A stretch of DNA of 7,158 nt from an uncultured Ruminococcus sp. (lineage in GTDB: Bacteria > Bacillota > Clostridia > Lachnospirales > Lachnospiraceae), in the NCBI GenBank assembly GCA_900555215.1, contig USKR01000064.1, forward strand, positions 1 to 7,158, given 5' to 3'. How positions within the stretch are numbered: the stretch's first letter is position 1; each line of letters starts with the position of its first letter. Of the stretch, positions 1 to 6,106 are shown piece after piece. The position numbers and the translations under genes are program-made. The notes under the pieces were generated by a model. The model was not told the origin of the DNA, searched no databases, and saw nothing but the letters and a program-made list of their open reading frames with translations.

Positions 1-450
1 TCTCAGGACACAGCCGGGGATATGCAGCAGGACCGTGGACAGGAGACAGTCACTTCACCGGAAGATGAAAACGAGAATGGAGAGATGAATATGACGTCAG
101 CGAACAGACAGATTCGTGTAACAGCAGAAGATGGAGGAGAGATCATTTTTGAACTGAATGAGAGCACAGCGGCTTCTGATCTTTACGGACAGCTCCCGCT
201 TTCGGTTGAGATCGAAAATTTCAGCGACAATGAGAAGATTTTCTACCCGGAGGAGCTGGATACTTCTGACACGCCCCTGGCGGAGATGGAGATCGGCACA
301 CTCGCGTACTATGAACCTTGGGGAGATGTGGTCATGTTTTACGGAGAGTACAGTGAAAATTCCTCTTTGTATGAGCTGGGTCATGTAGTATCCGGCGGGG
401 AACTGATCCCGGAGCTGGCAGGTACAGTCGAGATTGAAGCGGTACAGTAA
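1..450 (+). CDS. Cyclophilin-like fold protein, 5' end outside the window
   Basis: The frame is open from base 1 and ends at TAA 448-450, giving 149 visible residues. The first ATG (22) lies inside an acidic, Q/E/D/T-rich linker with no ribosome binding site in front, so it is not taken as the start. The domain begins near residue 37 (QIRVTAEDG) and runs to the end. It shows the features of the bacterial cyclophilin-like fold family (Cyclophil_like2 type): a beta strand, then LPLSVEIENF, NEKIFYPEEL, a GTLAYYEPWGDVVMFYG core and a YELGHV strand near the C-terminus. Such proteins share the beta-barrel of cyclophilins, but prolyl isomerase activity has not generally been shown and should not be assumed. 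The linker resembles those following the lipobox cysteine in the two flavodoxin lipoproteins of this window, so a lipoprotein signal just upstream is inferred. The aldo/keto reductase follows after 72 bases and may share its transcript. Fold fairly sure, role unknown. Confidence 0.75.
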   Translation, partial: SQDTAGDMQQDRGQETVTSPEDENENGEMNMTSANRQIRVTAEDGGEIIFELNESTAASDLYGQLPLSVEIENFSDNEKIFYPEELDTSDTPLAEMEIGTLAYYEPWGDVVMFYGEYSENSSLYELGHVVSGGELIPELAGTVEIEAVQ

Positions 451-522
451 AGACAGGCTTTTTAGGTATTCGGCGCATAATAAGAAGAATAACTGATATT
501 TTCAGAAAAAGGAGGAGCAGCT

Positions 523-1527
523 ATGAAGTATATCAAATTAGGAAACTCTGATCTGAGCGTTTCGTGTATCTGTATGGGATGCATGGGATTTGGCGATGCG
601 GGAAACGGACAGCATAAGTGGACCATCGACGAGGAGCATACACGGGAGATTATCCGGCATGGGCTGGACTCCGGGATTAATTTTTATGATACTGCTATCG
701 CATATCAGAGCGGAACAAGTGAACAGTATCTTGGAAGGGCGCTGAAGGACTATGCGAAGCGGGATGAAGTCGTGGTCGCTACGAAATTCCTTCCCCGTAC
801 GCCGGAAGAGATTGAGAACGGCGTCCCCGCGCAGAGACATATTGAGCGGATGATTGATAAAAGCCTTGAGAATCTTGGCATGGACTATGTGGACCTGTAC
901 ATTTACCATATGTGGGATTATGCGACTCCGCTCTATGATATCATGGAAGGTTTGAATCATGTGGTAAAAGCAGGCAAAGCCAGATATATTGGTATTTCCA
1001 ACTGTTACGCATATCAGCTTGCTAAGGCGAATGCCCTTGCGGAAAGAGAAGGGTTCGCCCGATTTGTATCTGTGCAGGGGCATTACAATCTGATCTTCCG
1101 GGAAGAGGAGCGGGAGATGGCAAAGCTCTGCCGGGAGGATAATATTGCCATGACGCCGTACAGCGCCCTGGCAGGCGGCAGGCTTTCCAAAGCTCCGGGC
1201 GAGACGTCCAAGAGGCTTCAGGAGGATGATTATGCGAGACTGAAGTATGACGGGACGGCTGCACAGGACAGTGTGATTATCTCACGAGTGAAGGAGCTTG
1301 CAGATCATCGGGGCGTATCCATGACAGAGATTTCTCTGGCATGGCTGCTGACCAAGGTGACGTCTCCTGTGGTCGGAGCGACGAAGCTGTCGCATGTGGA
1401 TGGCATGGCAAAAGCAGTGGATATCTGCCTTACAAAAGAGGAAATCAATTATCTGGAAGAACCATATGTTCCCCACAAACTTGTAGGGGTCATGGCTCAG
1501 AATACAGCGGAACAGGAGGAAGTATGA
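523..1527 (+). CDS. Aldo/keto reductase
   Basis: A 334-residue cytosolic NAD(P)H-dependent oxidoreductase of the aldo/keto reductase superfamily, reducing carbonyl groups to alcohols on a substrate that cannot be read from sequence. The start is fixed by GGAGG at 511-515, seven bases before the ATG. The TIM-barrel landmarks are in order: the N-terminal KLGNSDLSVS strand, GINFYDTAIAY with Asp56 and Tyr61, VVATKF with Lys88, and LYIYHMWD with His129, which together make the expected Asp-Tyr-Lys-His catalytic tetrad. YIGISN (155-160), the QGHYNLIFREEE segment (185-196), TPYSALAGG (211-219) and SPVVGATK near 281-288 match the strands and cofactor-binding loop of the family. Length is normal. Its TGA overlaps the ATG of the next gene, a flavin oxidoreductase, which suggests coupled translation and a shared redox role. 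No convincing promoter is visible in the 72 bases in front, so it may be read from upstream. Confidence 0.93.
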   Translation: MKYIKLGNSDLSVSCICMGCMGFGDAGNGQHKWTIDEEHTREIIRHGLDSGINFYDTAIAYQSGTSEQYLGRALKDYAKRDEVVVATKFLPRTPEEIENGVPAQRHIERMIDKSLENLGMDYVDLYIYHMWDYATPLYDIMEGLNHVVKAGKARYIGISNCYAYQLAKANALAEREGFARFVSVQGHYNLIFREEEREMAKLCREDNIAMTPYSALAGGRLSKAPGETSKRLQEDDYARLKYDGTAAQDSVIISRVKELADHRGVSMTEISLAWLLTKVTSPVVGATKLSHVDGMAKAVDICLTKEEINYLEEPYVPHKLVGVMAQNTAEQEEV

Positions 1528-2057
1528 AGATTATTGTTTTACAGGGGAGTCCGAATAAAGACGGCTCCACAAATATATTAGTGGAAGAATTTAGACGTGG
1601 AGCAGAGGAGGCAGGACACAGCGTCGCGCGGTTTGACCTGACTGATCTGGACATCAGTCCATGCACGGGCTGTGTGGCGTGCGGCTATGAAGGACCGTGC
1701 GTGCAGCATGACGACAATCAGAAGATCCGTTCCGCAGTTCTGGGCGCGGATATGATTATCTTTGCAACGCCGCTTTATTACTATGGGATGTCCGCACAGT
1801 TAAAGATTGTGATCGACCGGTTCTGCGCGTACAACAGCAGTATCACGAGGAAGCATATGAAGTCAGCGCTGCTGGCTGTCGCATGGAACAGCGACGACTG
1901 GACATTTGACGCGCTGGTAAGCCACTACCAGACTCTGGTGCGGTATCTGGATCTTAAGGACCAGGGAATGGTGCTCGGCAGAGGCTGTGGCAGTCCTGCC
2001 ATGACGAGGCGAAGCCGTTTCCCGGAAATGGCATACACACTCGGGAAACAGCAATAA
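1524..2057 (+). CDS. Flavodoxin-fold NAD(P)H-dependent oxidoreductase (FMN reductase family)
   Basis: A 177-residue cytosolic flavoprotein of the NADPH-dependent FMN reductase / flavodoxin-fold family. The start at 1524 is chosen because AGGAGGA (about 1514-1520) precedes it and the protein begins cleanly with the first beta strand, MKIIVLQGSP. An in-frame ATG further upstream would only add sequence read out of frame from the aldo/keto reductase. The FMN phosphate loop is GSPNKDGST (8-16). A cysteine cluster follows (Cys47, Cys50, Cys53, Cys59 in PCTGCVACGYEGPC), as in many anaerobe members of this family. FATPLYYYGMSAQLKIVIDR (80-99) is the loop and helix that contact the flavin ring. The C-terminal GMVLGRGCGSP...AYTLGK is typical, so the protein is complete. 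The ATGA overlap with the aldo/keto reductase points to one transcript and coupled translation. The electron acceptor is unknown. Confidence 0.9.
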   Translation: MKIIVLQGSPNKDGSTNILVEEFRRGAEEAGHSVARFDLTDLDISPCTGCVACGYEGPCVQHDDNQKIRSAVLGADMIIFATPLYYYGMSAQLKIVIDRFCAYNSSITRKHMKSALLAVAWNSDDWTFDALVSHYQTLVRYLDLKDQGMVLGRGCGSPAMTRRSRFPEMAYTLGKQQ

Positions 2058-2103
2058 AAGAAGCTGCTGATTACAGTTTGTTTCCGCTGCGCCTTCTAAG
2101 AGA

Positions 2104-2132
2104 TTGAAAAATATCTCATGGAATGATATCCT
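2104..2132 (+). promoter_or_regulatory. Candidate lysR promoter with LysR-type dyad
   Basis: TTGAAA (2104-2109) and TATCCT (2127-2132) are separated by 17 bases and stand 17-20 bases before the likely lysR start. Between and over them lies a perfect inverted repeat, ATATC (2111-2115), nine bases, GATAT (2125-2129). This contains ATC-N9-GAT, a form of the T-N11-A box bound by LysR-type regulators. A bound regulator would cover the spacer and the -10, which suggests negative autoregulation. The -10 matches consensus at only four of six positions, so this is a prediction. The rest of the gap 2058-2151 shows no convincing terminator after the upstream gene. Confidence 0.5.
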
Positions 2133-2151
2133 CAACATGAGGTGTTTGATG

Positions 2152-3045
2152 ATGGAAATACGAGTGCTGAGATATTTTTTAATGGTTGCAAGAGAAGAGA
2201 ATATTACAAAGGCGGCAGAGCTTCTGCATATTACGCAGCCGACTCTGTCGAGACAGCTGATACAGCTGGAAACGGAACTGGGGACAAAGCTGTTCGAGCG
2301 CAGCAGCCACAACATCCGCCTGACAGAAGACGGAATGCTCTTAAAGCGCAGGGCGCAGGAACTGGTGCAGCTTGCCGACAAGACGGAACAGGAGTTTAAG
2401 CGGGGCGAGGAACAGATATCAGGAAGCATTGCGATCGGCAGCGGAGAGACCAACAATGTACAGGTGATCGCTGATATTATCAGGAAATTTCAGAGCGAAT
2501 ATCCGATGGTACAGTATGATCTGTATACGGCGAATGCAGACGATATTAAAGAGCGGATCGATAAGGGGATTCTGGATATCGGGCTTCTGATGGAACCTGT
2601 GGATATTACAAAATACAGTTTTATCCGCCTGAAGCGCAAAGAAAGATGGGGGCTCCTTGTATCATATGACTCTGAGCTTGCCGGAAAAAGCTCTGTCAGC
2701 GCCGAAGACTTGCTGGACGTGCCGGTTTTCTTGCCGCAGAGACCGATCCTTCGGAATGAAGTAGAGGGATGGCTGGGGGAATATTATGACCAGATCCATG
2801 TGACAGGGACATACAATCTGATTAATAACGCGGCTGTTATGGTAGAAAAAAATGTGGGCGCGGCATTTTGCTTCCGTCTGGAAAACCGTTATGATAATCT
2901 GAAATTTATTCCTCTTTCTCCGGCGTTAGAGACAGGGGGTGTGATCGTGTGGAAAAAGGCGCAGGTTGTCTCCCGCACGATGCACAGGTTTATCAATTAT
3001 ATCAAGCAGTATAAGGATATTCTGGAGACGGAGGATGATGCCTGA
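2152..3045 (+). CDS. LysR family transcriptional regulator
   Basis: A 297-residue LysR-type regulator, cytosolic and DNA-binding. The N-terminal winged helix-turn-helix is plain: MEIRVLRYFLMVAREENITK, then AAELLHITQPTLSRQLIQLE (21-40) and LGTKLFERS, with the linker helix to about residue 88. The effector-binding domain starts with GSIAIGSGET (91-100) and continues through DIGLLMEP and the second subdomain to the end; the length is normal. The start is ATG 2152 or the adjacent ATG 2149. AGGTG at 2140-2144 is a weak ribosome binding site at suitable distance, and a longer reading from TTG 2104 would start on the candidate -35 and add residues foreign to the family. It lies in the same direction as the aldo/keto reductase pair, not divergent as is usual for LysR genes, so its target cannot be read from layout; its own promoter carries a LysR-type box. 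The inducer is unknown. Confidence 0.93.
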   Translation: MEIRVLRYFLMVAREENITKAAELLHITQPTLSRQLIQLETELGTKLFERSSHNIRLTEDGMLLKRRAQELVQLADKTEQEFKRGEEQISGSIAIGSGETNNVQVIADIIRKFQSEYPMVQYDLYTANADDIKERIDKGILDIGLLMEPVDITKYSFIRLKRKERWGLLVSYDSELAGKSSVSAEDLLDVPVFLPQRPILRNEVEGWLGEYYDQIHVTGTYNLINNAAVMVEKNVGAAFCFRLENRYDNLKFIPLSPALETGGVIVWKKAQVVSRTMHRFINYIKQYKDILETEDDA

Positions 3046-3061
3046 AATATATCAGTGCATT

Positions 3062-3082
3062 TGACTGTTTGCTATACAGTCA
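3062..3082. repeat. Perfect 7-bp inverted repeat with TTGACT, possible operator
   Basis: TGACTGT (3062-3068), seven bases, then ACAGTCA (3076-3082). The left arm overlaps a -35-like TTGACT (3061-3066), and TGCTATACA (3070-3078) in the centre resembles an extended -10. The repeat lies 16 bases after the lysR stop. It could be an operator for one of the flanking regulators or an RNA hairpin in the lysR 3' end; it lacks a T-run, so it is not a terminator. A repeat of this size somewhere in 7 kb is expected by chance, and only its place in a short intergenic gap makes it notable. Confidence 0.35.
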
Positions 3083-3111
3083 GGGCATGGTTCATGATGA
3101 AAAACAGGTAT

Positions 3112-3140
3112 TAGACTTGCGATAACAGGAATGTTATATT
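3112..3140 (+). promoter_or_regulatory. Candidate promoter for the merR operon with internal dyad
   Basis: TAGACT (3112-3117) and TATATT (3135-3140) are separated by 17 bases. The palindrome ATAACA (3122-3127), GGAA, TGTTAT (3132-3137) fills the spacer, the place where MerR-family proteins bind. MerR operators usually sit in longer spacers of 19-20 bases, so an ordinary operator is as likely. The predicted transcription start, about 3147, would fall inside the 5' arm of the terminator at 3143-3170. No better promoter is seen before the merR gene: the TTGACC at 3184-3189 has no -10 at usable distance. Confidence 0.35.
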
Positions 3141-3142
3141 GT

Positions 3143-3170
3143 AGGCATCCGAAAGGATGCCTGTTTTTTT
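3143..3170 (+). terminator. Intrinsic terminator after lysR
   Basis: AGGCATCC (3143-3150) pairs perfectly with GGATGCCT (3155-3162) across a GAAA tetraloop. One G and seven Ts (3164-3170) follow. This is a textbook Rho-independent terminator, about 100 bases after the lysR stop and 40 bases before merR. It should stop transcripts from lysR or from any promoter upstream in the gap, and could act as an attenuator for the merR operon if that operon starts upstream of it. Confidence 0.85.
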
Positions 3171-3209
3171 ACAAAAATCTGGTTTGACCGGAAGAAAGGA
3201 GCGGCGAGA

Positions 3210-3575
3210 ATGACGATAAACGAAGCGAGCGAGCGGTATCAGATCCCCATGGAGATATTAAGAGAATATGAGAGCTGGGGATTGTGCGGCACTGTGAAGA
3301 AGGTCATGGGCGCCTGGCAGTATGACGACCAGGATCTGGAGAGGCTTGGCATGATCATGACCCTTCATGATATCGGATTTCAGAATGATGAAGTGGAGGA
3401 GTATATGCGCCTTCTTCTGGAGGGGGAGAACACAGAAGAACAGCGCATGCAGATGCTGAACAAACGCCGCGGGATCGCTCTTGATGAGATCCATCTCAGG
3501 GAGAAACAGCTGGACCGGGTGGACTACCTGAGATATAAGATTCAGAACAAAAACGCAGGAGGAAAAGATGATTAG
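3210..3575 (+). CDS. Small MerR family transcriptional regulator
   Basis: A 121-residue regulator with the MerR layout. The helix-turn-helix is MTINEASERYQIPMEILREY (1-20) followed by the wing ESWGLCGTVKKVMGAWQYDD (21-40). A second helical region with LGMIMTLHDIGFQNDEVEEY (46-65) follows, then a charged helix (about 76-112) that should form the antiparallel dimer coiled coil. There is no separate effector domain and only one cysteine (Cys26, in the wing), so a metal- or redox-centre sensor of the MerR/SoxR kind is not supported. The start is set by AAAGGAG at 3195-3201. The stop overlaps the next gene by eight bases, so the regulator heads the operon with the flavodoxin lipoprotein, ApbE and the membrane protein and probably controls it. 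The signal sensed is unknown. Confidence 0.88.
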   Translation: MTINEASERYQIPMEILREYESWGLCGTVKKVMGAWQYDDQDLERLGMIMTLHDIGFQNDEVEEYMRLLLEGENTEEQRMQMLNKRRGIALDEIHLREKQLDRVDYLRYKIQNKNAGGKDD

Positions 3576-4263
3576 AAAATTATTAAGCGGTCTGCTGGCA
3601 GGTCTGCTGACCGTATCCCTGTGCGCGTGCGGCGGGGATGATACCCGGGGCGAAGATTCGCAGAGGGAGGCACAGGTTTCAGAGACTGACCGAAACGGGG
3701 AACAGGCGCAGGAACAGGAAACGCAGGGACAAGGAGATGCAGGGAATCCGAAAATATTGATCGCATATTTCACATGGGCGGAAAATGCAGTCCCTGATGA
3801 AAATGTAGACGCGACGGCATCGCCCAGCGTGACGGAAGCCGGGCATGTAGGACAGCTTGCGAGGTGGGTGCAGGAGGAAACCGGTGGAGACCTGTTCTCG
3901 ATCCGGGTGACGGAACCATACTCCTCGGACTGGGATGAATGTCTCGACCGGGCGAATGGGGAGAACAGAGATAACATCCATCCCGAGCTGGAAGCGGTTC
4001 TAGAGAGTACGGCGGATTATGACACGGTATTCATCGGGTATCCGAACTGGTGGTACAGCTGCCCGATGGCAATTTTTTCGTTTATAGATGAACATGACCT
4101 TGCAGGAAAAGACATTTACCTTTTCTGTTCTCACGGCACGGGAGGCCTTGCAGGAAGCGTTGAAGATATATCGGCAGCGCTGCCGGACAGCAATGTATCG
4201 GATAATGTATTTGATGTGTATGAAGAAGATGCACCGTCAGCCAGGGAAGAGCTCCTGGACTAG
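3568..4263 (+). CDS. Flavodoxin-like lipoprotein, C-terminus cut by an in-frame TAG
   Basis: A 231-residue flavodoxin-fold protein predicted to be anchored outside the membrane. Basic MIRKLL, a hydrophobic stretch and the lipobox LCA-Cys21 form a lipoprotein signal; residues 22-60 are a Q/E/D/G-rich linker. The flavodoxin domain runs from KILIAYFTW (62-70) through GGDLFSIRVTEPY (106-118), DYDTVFIGYPNWW (150-162) and CSHGTGGLAGSVEDI (187-201), the Flavodoxin_4 type. The usual compact phosphate loop (S-x-T-G-N-T) is replaced by a longer segment, 71-94, ending EAGHV, so FMN binding may differ. AGGAGG (3557-3562) precedes the ATG, and the start overlaps merR by eight bases. The stop is unusual: TAG 4261-4263 stands where the paralogue at 6196 has tryptophan, and six homologous codons follow before TGA. 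The product thus probably lacks the end of the last helix. Its electron partner is not known; the adjacent DUF4405 protein is a candidate. Confidence 0.88.
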   Translation: MIRKLLSGLLAGLLTVSLCACGGDDTRGEDSQREAQVSETDRNGEQAQEQETQGQGDAGNPKILIAYFTWAENAVPDENVDATASPSVTEAGHVGQLARWVQEETGGDLFSIRVTEPYSSDWDECLDRANGENRDNIHPELEAVLESTADYDTVFIGYPNWWYSCPMAIFSFIDEHDLAGKDIYLFCSHGTGGLAGSVEDISAALPDSNVSDNVFDVYEEDAPSAREELLD

Positions 4264-4284
4264 CTGAGCGGGATCGGATTTTGA
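4264..4284 (+). other. Untranslated remnant of the flavodoxin C-terminus
   Basis: After the TAG at 4261, the same frame reads L-S-G-I-G-F and then TGA (4282-4284). The second flavodoxin in this window ends E-W-V-N-G-L-G-L before its stop. Aligned, the TAG falls on the tryptophan codon (TGG) and LSGIGF on VNGLGL. This supports a recent TGG-to-TAG change, a sequencing error, or readthrough. ApbE starts 24 bases after this TGA. Confidence 0.7.
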
Positions 4285-4308
4285 CCGGAATGTGAGAAGG
4301 AGGATGTG

Positions 4309-5370
4309 ATGAAACGGACATTTTTACTGATAACGTCTCTGCTTTGTTCTGTTTGCTTGTCCGCTTGTTCCACATCTGGCGCAGGAGGAGCAGGGGCGGA
4401 AAGCCGGGAACCATCCCGGCGGGAGTTCTTCGCCATGGATACCTATATGAGGTTTTCCGCCTATGGCGAAGGTGCGGAGCAGGCGCTTCAGGAGGCGGAA
4501 GAAGAGATATACAGACTGGAAAGTGAGTGGTCAGTGACAAACGAAGGCAGCGAGATCTATCAGGTCAACCACAGCGGCGGGACGCCTGTGGAATTGAGCG
4601 ATGAAACGGCTCAGATCGTACGGTTTGCTCTGGATATGGCGGAAGAGACCGGCGGGGACCTTGAACCGACGATCTATCCGGTGGTCGAGGCTTGGGGATT
4701 CACAACAGATGAGAACCGGATTCCCGGGCAGGAGGAATTACAGACTCTGCTGGAAAACGCAGGGTATGAGAAGGTGGAGCTTGACGGAAATCAGATCCGT
4801 CTTCCGGACGGGATGGAGCTGGACCTGGGAGCCGTTGGAAAAGGATATGCCGGTGATCTTGCGGCAGAGCTTCTGAAAGAGGACGGCATCACGTCCGCTC
4901 TCCTGGATATCGGCGGAAACATCCAGGCCGTGGGTTCGCGCCCGGATGGAAGCGACTGGAGGATTGCGCTGAGAAGTCCTTTTGGGGAAGGGCAGATCGG
5001 CGTCCTTGAGATCTCCGACCGGGCGGTCGTGACATCCGGCAATTATGAGCGGTATTTTGTGGGAGAAGATGGCAGAGAATATGGACATATCATTGATCCC
5101 AAGACCGGATATCCCGTGGACAATGGAACCGCTTCCGTTACGATCATCACTGAAGAAGGGAAAACAGCTGACGCCCTTTCTACGTCCATGTTTGTCAAAG
5201 GGGTTTCCGGGGCAGAAGAATACTGGAGGGCACGTCAGGATTTTGACATGATCCTGATCACTGAGGACGGACAGGTTTATGTGACGGAAGGGATAGAAAA
5301 CAGCTTCGAACTGAACGGCAGCTTCGCGAACATGGAGCTGCATGTGATGGAGCCTGCGGGAGACGAGTAA
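4309..5370 (+). CDS. apbE: FAD:protein FMN transferase (ApbE family) lipoprotein
   Basis: A 353-residue ApbE-family enzyme, which in characterised members splits FAD and attaches FMN through a phosphoester bond to a threonine of an exported flavoprotein, using magnesium. The signal peptide MKRTFLLITSLLCSV ends in the lipobox LSA-Cys20, so the enzyme should sit on the outer face of the membrane. Family motifs are in order: FFAMDTYM (40-47), TGGDLEPTIYPVVEAWGF (114-131), LDLGAVGKGYAGDLA (171-185), LLDIGGNIQAVGS (198-210), VVTSGNYERYF (240-250), HIIDPKTGYPV (260-270) and TADALSTSMFVKG (286-298), the last including a residue expected to hold the metal. Length and motif set are complete. The ATG at 4309 is preferred to the GTG at 4306 because AAGGAGG (4297-4303) is then five bases away. 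Fifteen bases separate it from the DUF4405 gene. No standard acceptor motif (S-G-A-T/S type) is present in the other proteins here. Confidence 0.95.
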   Translation: MKRTFLLITSLLCSVCLSACSTSGAGGAGAESREPSRREFFAMDTYMRFSAYGEGAEQALQEAEEEIYRLESEWSVTNEGSEIYQVNHSGGTPVELSDETAQIVRFALDMAEETGGDLEPTIYPVVEAWGFTTDENRIPGQEELQTLLENAGYEKVELDGNQIRLPDGMELDLGAVGKGYAGDLAAELLKEDGITSALLDIGGNIQAVGSRPDGSDWRIALRSPFGEGQIGVLEISDRAVVTSGNYERYFVGEDGREYGHIIDPKTGYPVDNGTASVTIITEEGKTADALSTSMFVKGVSGAEEYWRARQDFDMILITEDGQVYVTEGIENSFELNGSFANMELHVMEPAGDE

Positions 5371-5385
5371 AAAAGGAGATTTACC

Positions 5386-6063
5386 ATGAATACAAAACAA
5401 AAAATAAAAATCACGGCAGATGCGCTTATGACAGTGGCTCTTCTGCTTCTTATGCCTTATGAGATGGTGGGAGAAGCTGCCCATGAGTGGATCGGCGCGG
5501 GGATGTTCCTGCTTTTTATCCTTCACCATATACTGAACCGTAAATGGACCGGGAATATCGGAAAAGGAAGGTACACACCTTACCGTATCCTTCAGACCGT
5601 ACTTGTGATCCTGGTCCTGGTCTGCATCCTCGGCTCCATGATAAGCGGGATCATTCTCTCGCGCCATCTCTTTGCCTTCCTGGACATAAGGGGATTCAGC
5701 GGACCGGCAAGAATCATTCATATGACCTGCGCCTACTGGGGATTTGTGCTGATGTCCCTGCATCTGGGAATCCACTGGGGGATCATGACCGGTATGGCAG
5801 GGAAGCTGTTTGAACAGCCTTCCGCTGTGCGGAAATGGCTCGCCCGGCTGGCAGGCTTCGGGATCGCGGCATACGGAGTATGGGCTTTCATAAAGAGAGA
5901 CGTCTTAAGCTATATGCTGATGCAGGTACACTTTGTATTTTTTGATTATGAAGAACCGGTTATTTTCTTTATCCTTGACTATATGGCGGCTATGGGGCTC
6001 TTTGTATTGATCGGACATTATCTGAGCAGAGGCCTGATAAAGCTTGGCAGGAAAAAGAAATAA
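5386..6063 (+). CDS. DUF4405-type polytopic membrane protein, predicted haem-binding
   Basis: A 225-residue integral membrane protein. Hydrophobic segments lie near residues 11-29, 34-50, 70-91, 112-131, 153-170 and 192-212. Histidines fall at helix positions typical of cytochrome b-like four-helix proteins: His33 in AAHEWIGAG, His47/His48 in FILHHILNRKW, His112 in RIIHMTCAYWG, and His126 and His130 in SLHLGIHWG. The pattern matches the DUF4405 domain, commonly seen near redox genes and predicted to hold haem; direct evidence of function is limited. It sits 15 bases after apbE, with AAAGGAG at 5372-5378 fixing the start, and ends with a basic tail KLGRKKK, probably cytosolic. Position between apbE and a second exported flavodoxin suggests it passes electrons across the membrane to extracytosolic flavin proteins; this is inference. 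The domain call is firm, the haem and electron route less so. Confidence 0.82.
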   Translation: MNTKQKIKITADALMTVALLLLMPYEMVGEAAHEWIGAGMFLLFILHHILNRKWTGNIGKGRYTPYRILQTVLVILVLVCILGSMISGIILSRHLFAFLDIRGFSGPARIIHMTCAYWGFVLMSLHLGIHWGIMTGMAGKLFEQPSAVRKWLARLAGFGIAAYGVWAFIKRDVLSYMLMQVHFVFFDYEEPVIFFILDYMAAMGLFVLIGHYLSRGLIKLGRKKK

Positions 6064-6106
6064 CAGGCATTTACTTTCAGGTTAATACTGGCGAACAAAT
6101 GGAAAA

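Noticed and set aside
1341..1523. Longer N-terminus for the flavin oxidoreductase from ATG 1341
   Set aside because: The added residues are out-of-frame aldo/keto reductase sequence; ATG 1524 has a ribosome binding site and begins exactly at the first strand of the fold.
2059..2097. AGAAG/CTTCT inverted repeat after the flavin oxidoreductase as a terminator
   Set aside because: Five paired bases with a large loop and no T-run.
1863..2456. Minus-strand open frame of 197 codons spanning the oxidoreductase end and lysR start
   Set aside because: Opposes two clear genes and the lysR promoter region, with no recognisable domain.
3258..3977. Minus-strand open frame of 239 codons opposite merR and the first flavodoxin
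   Set aside because: Antisense to two well-supported genes, crossing their junction, with low-complexity Ser/Cys/Pro-rich translation and no domain.
4738..5775. Long minus-strand open frame of 345 codons opposite apbE and the membrane protein gene
   Set aside because: It lies antisense to two genes with complete family motifs and good ribosome binding sites; its translation shows no recognisable domain, and it is a shadow of their codon bias.
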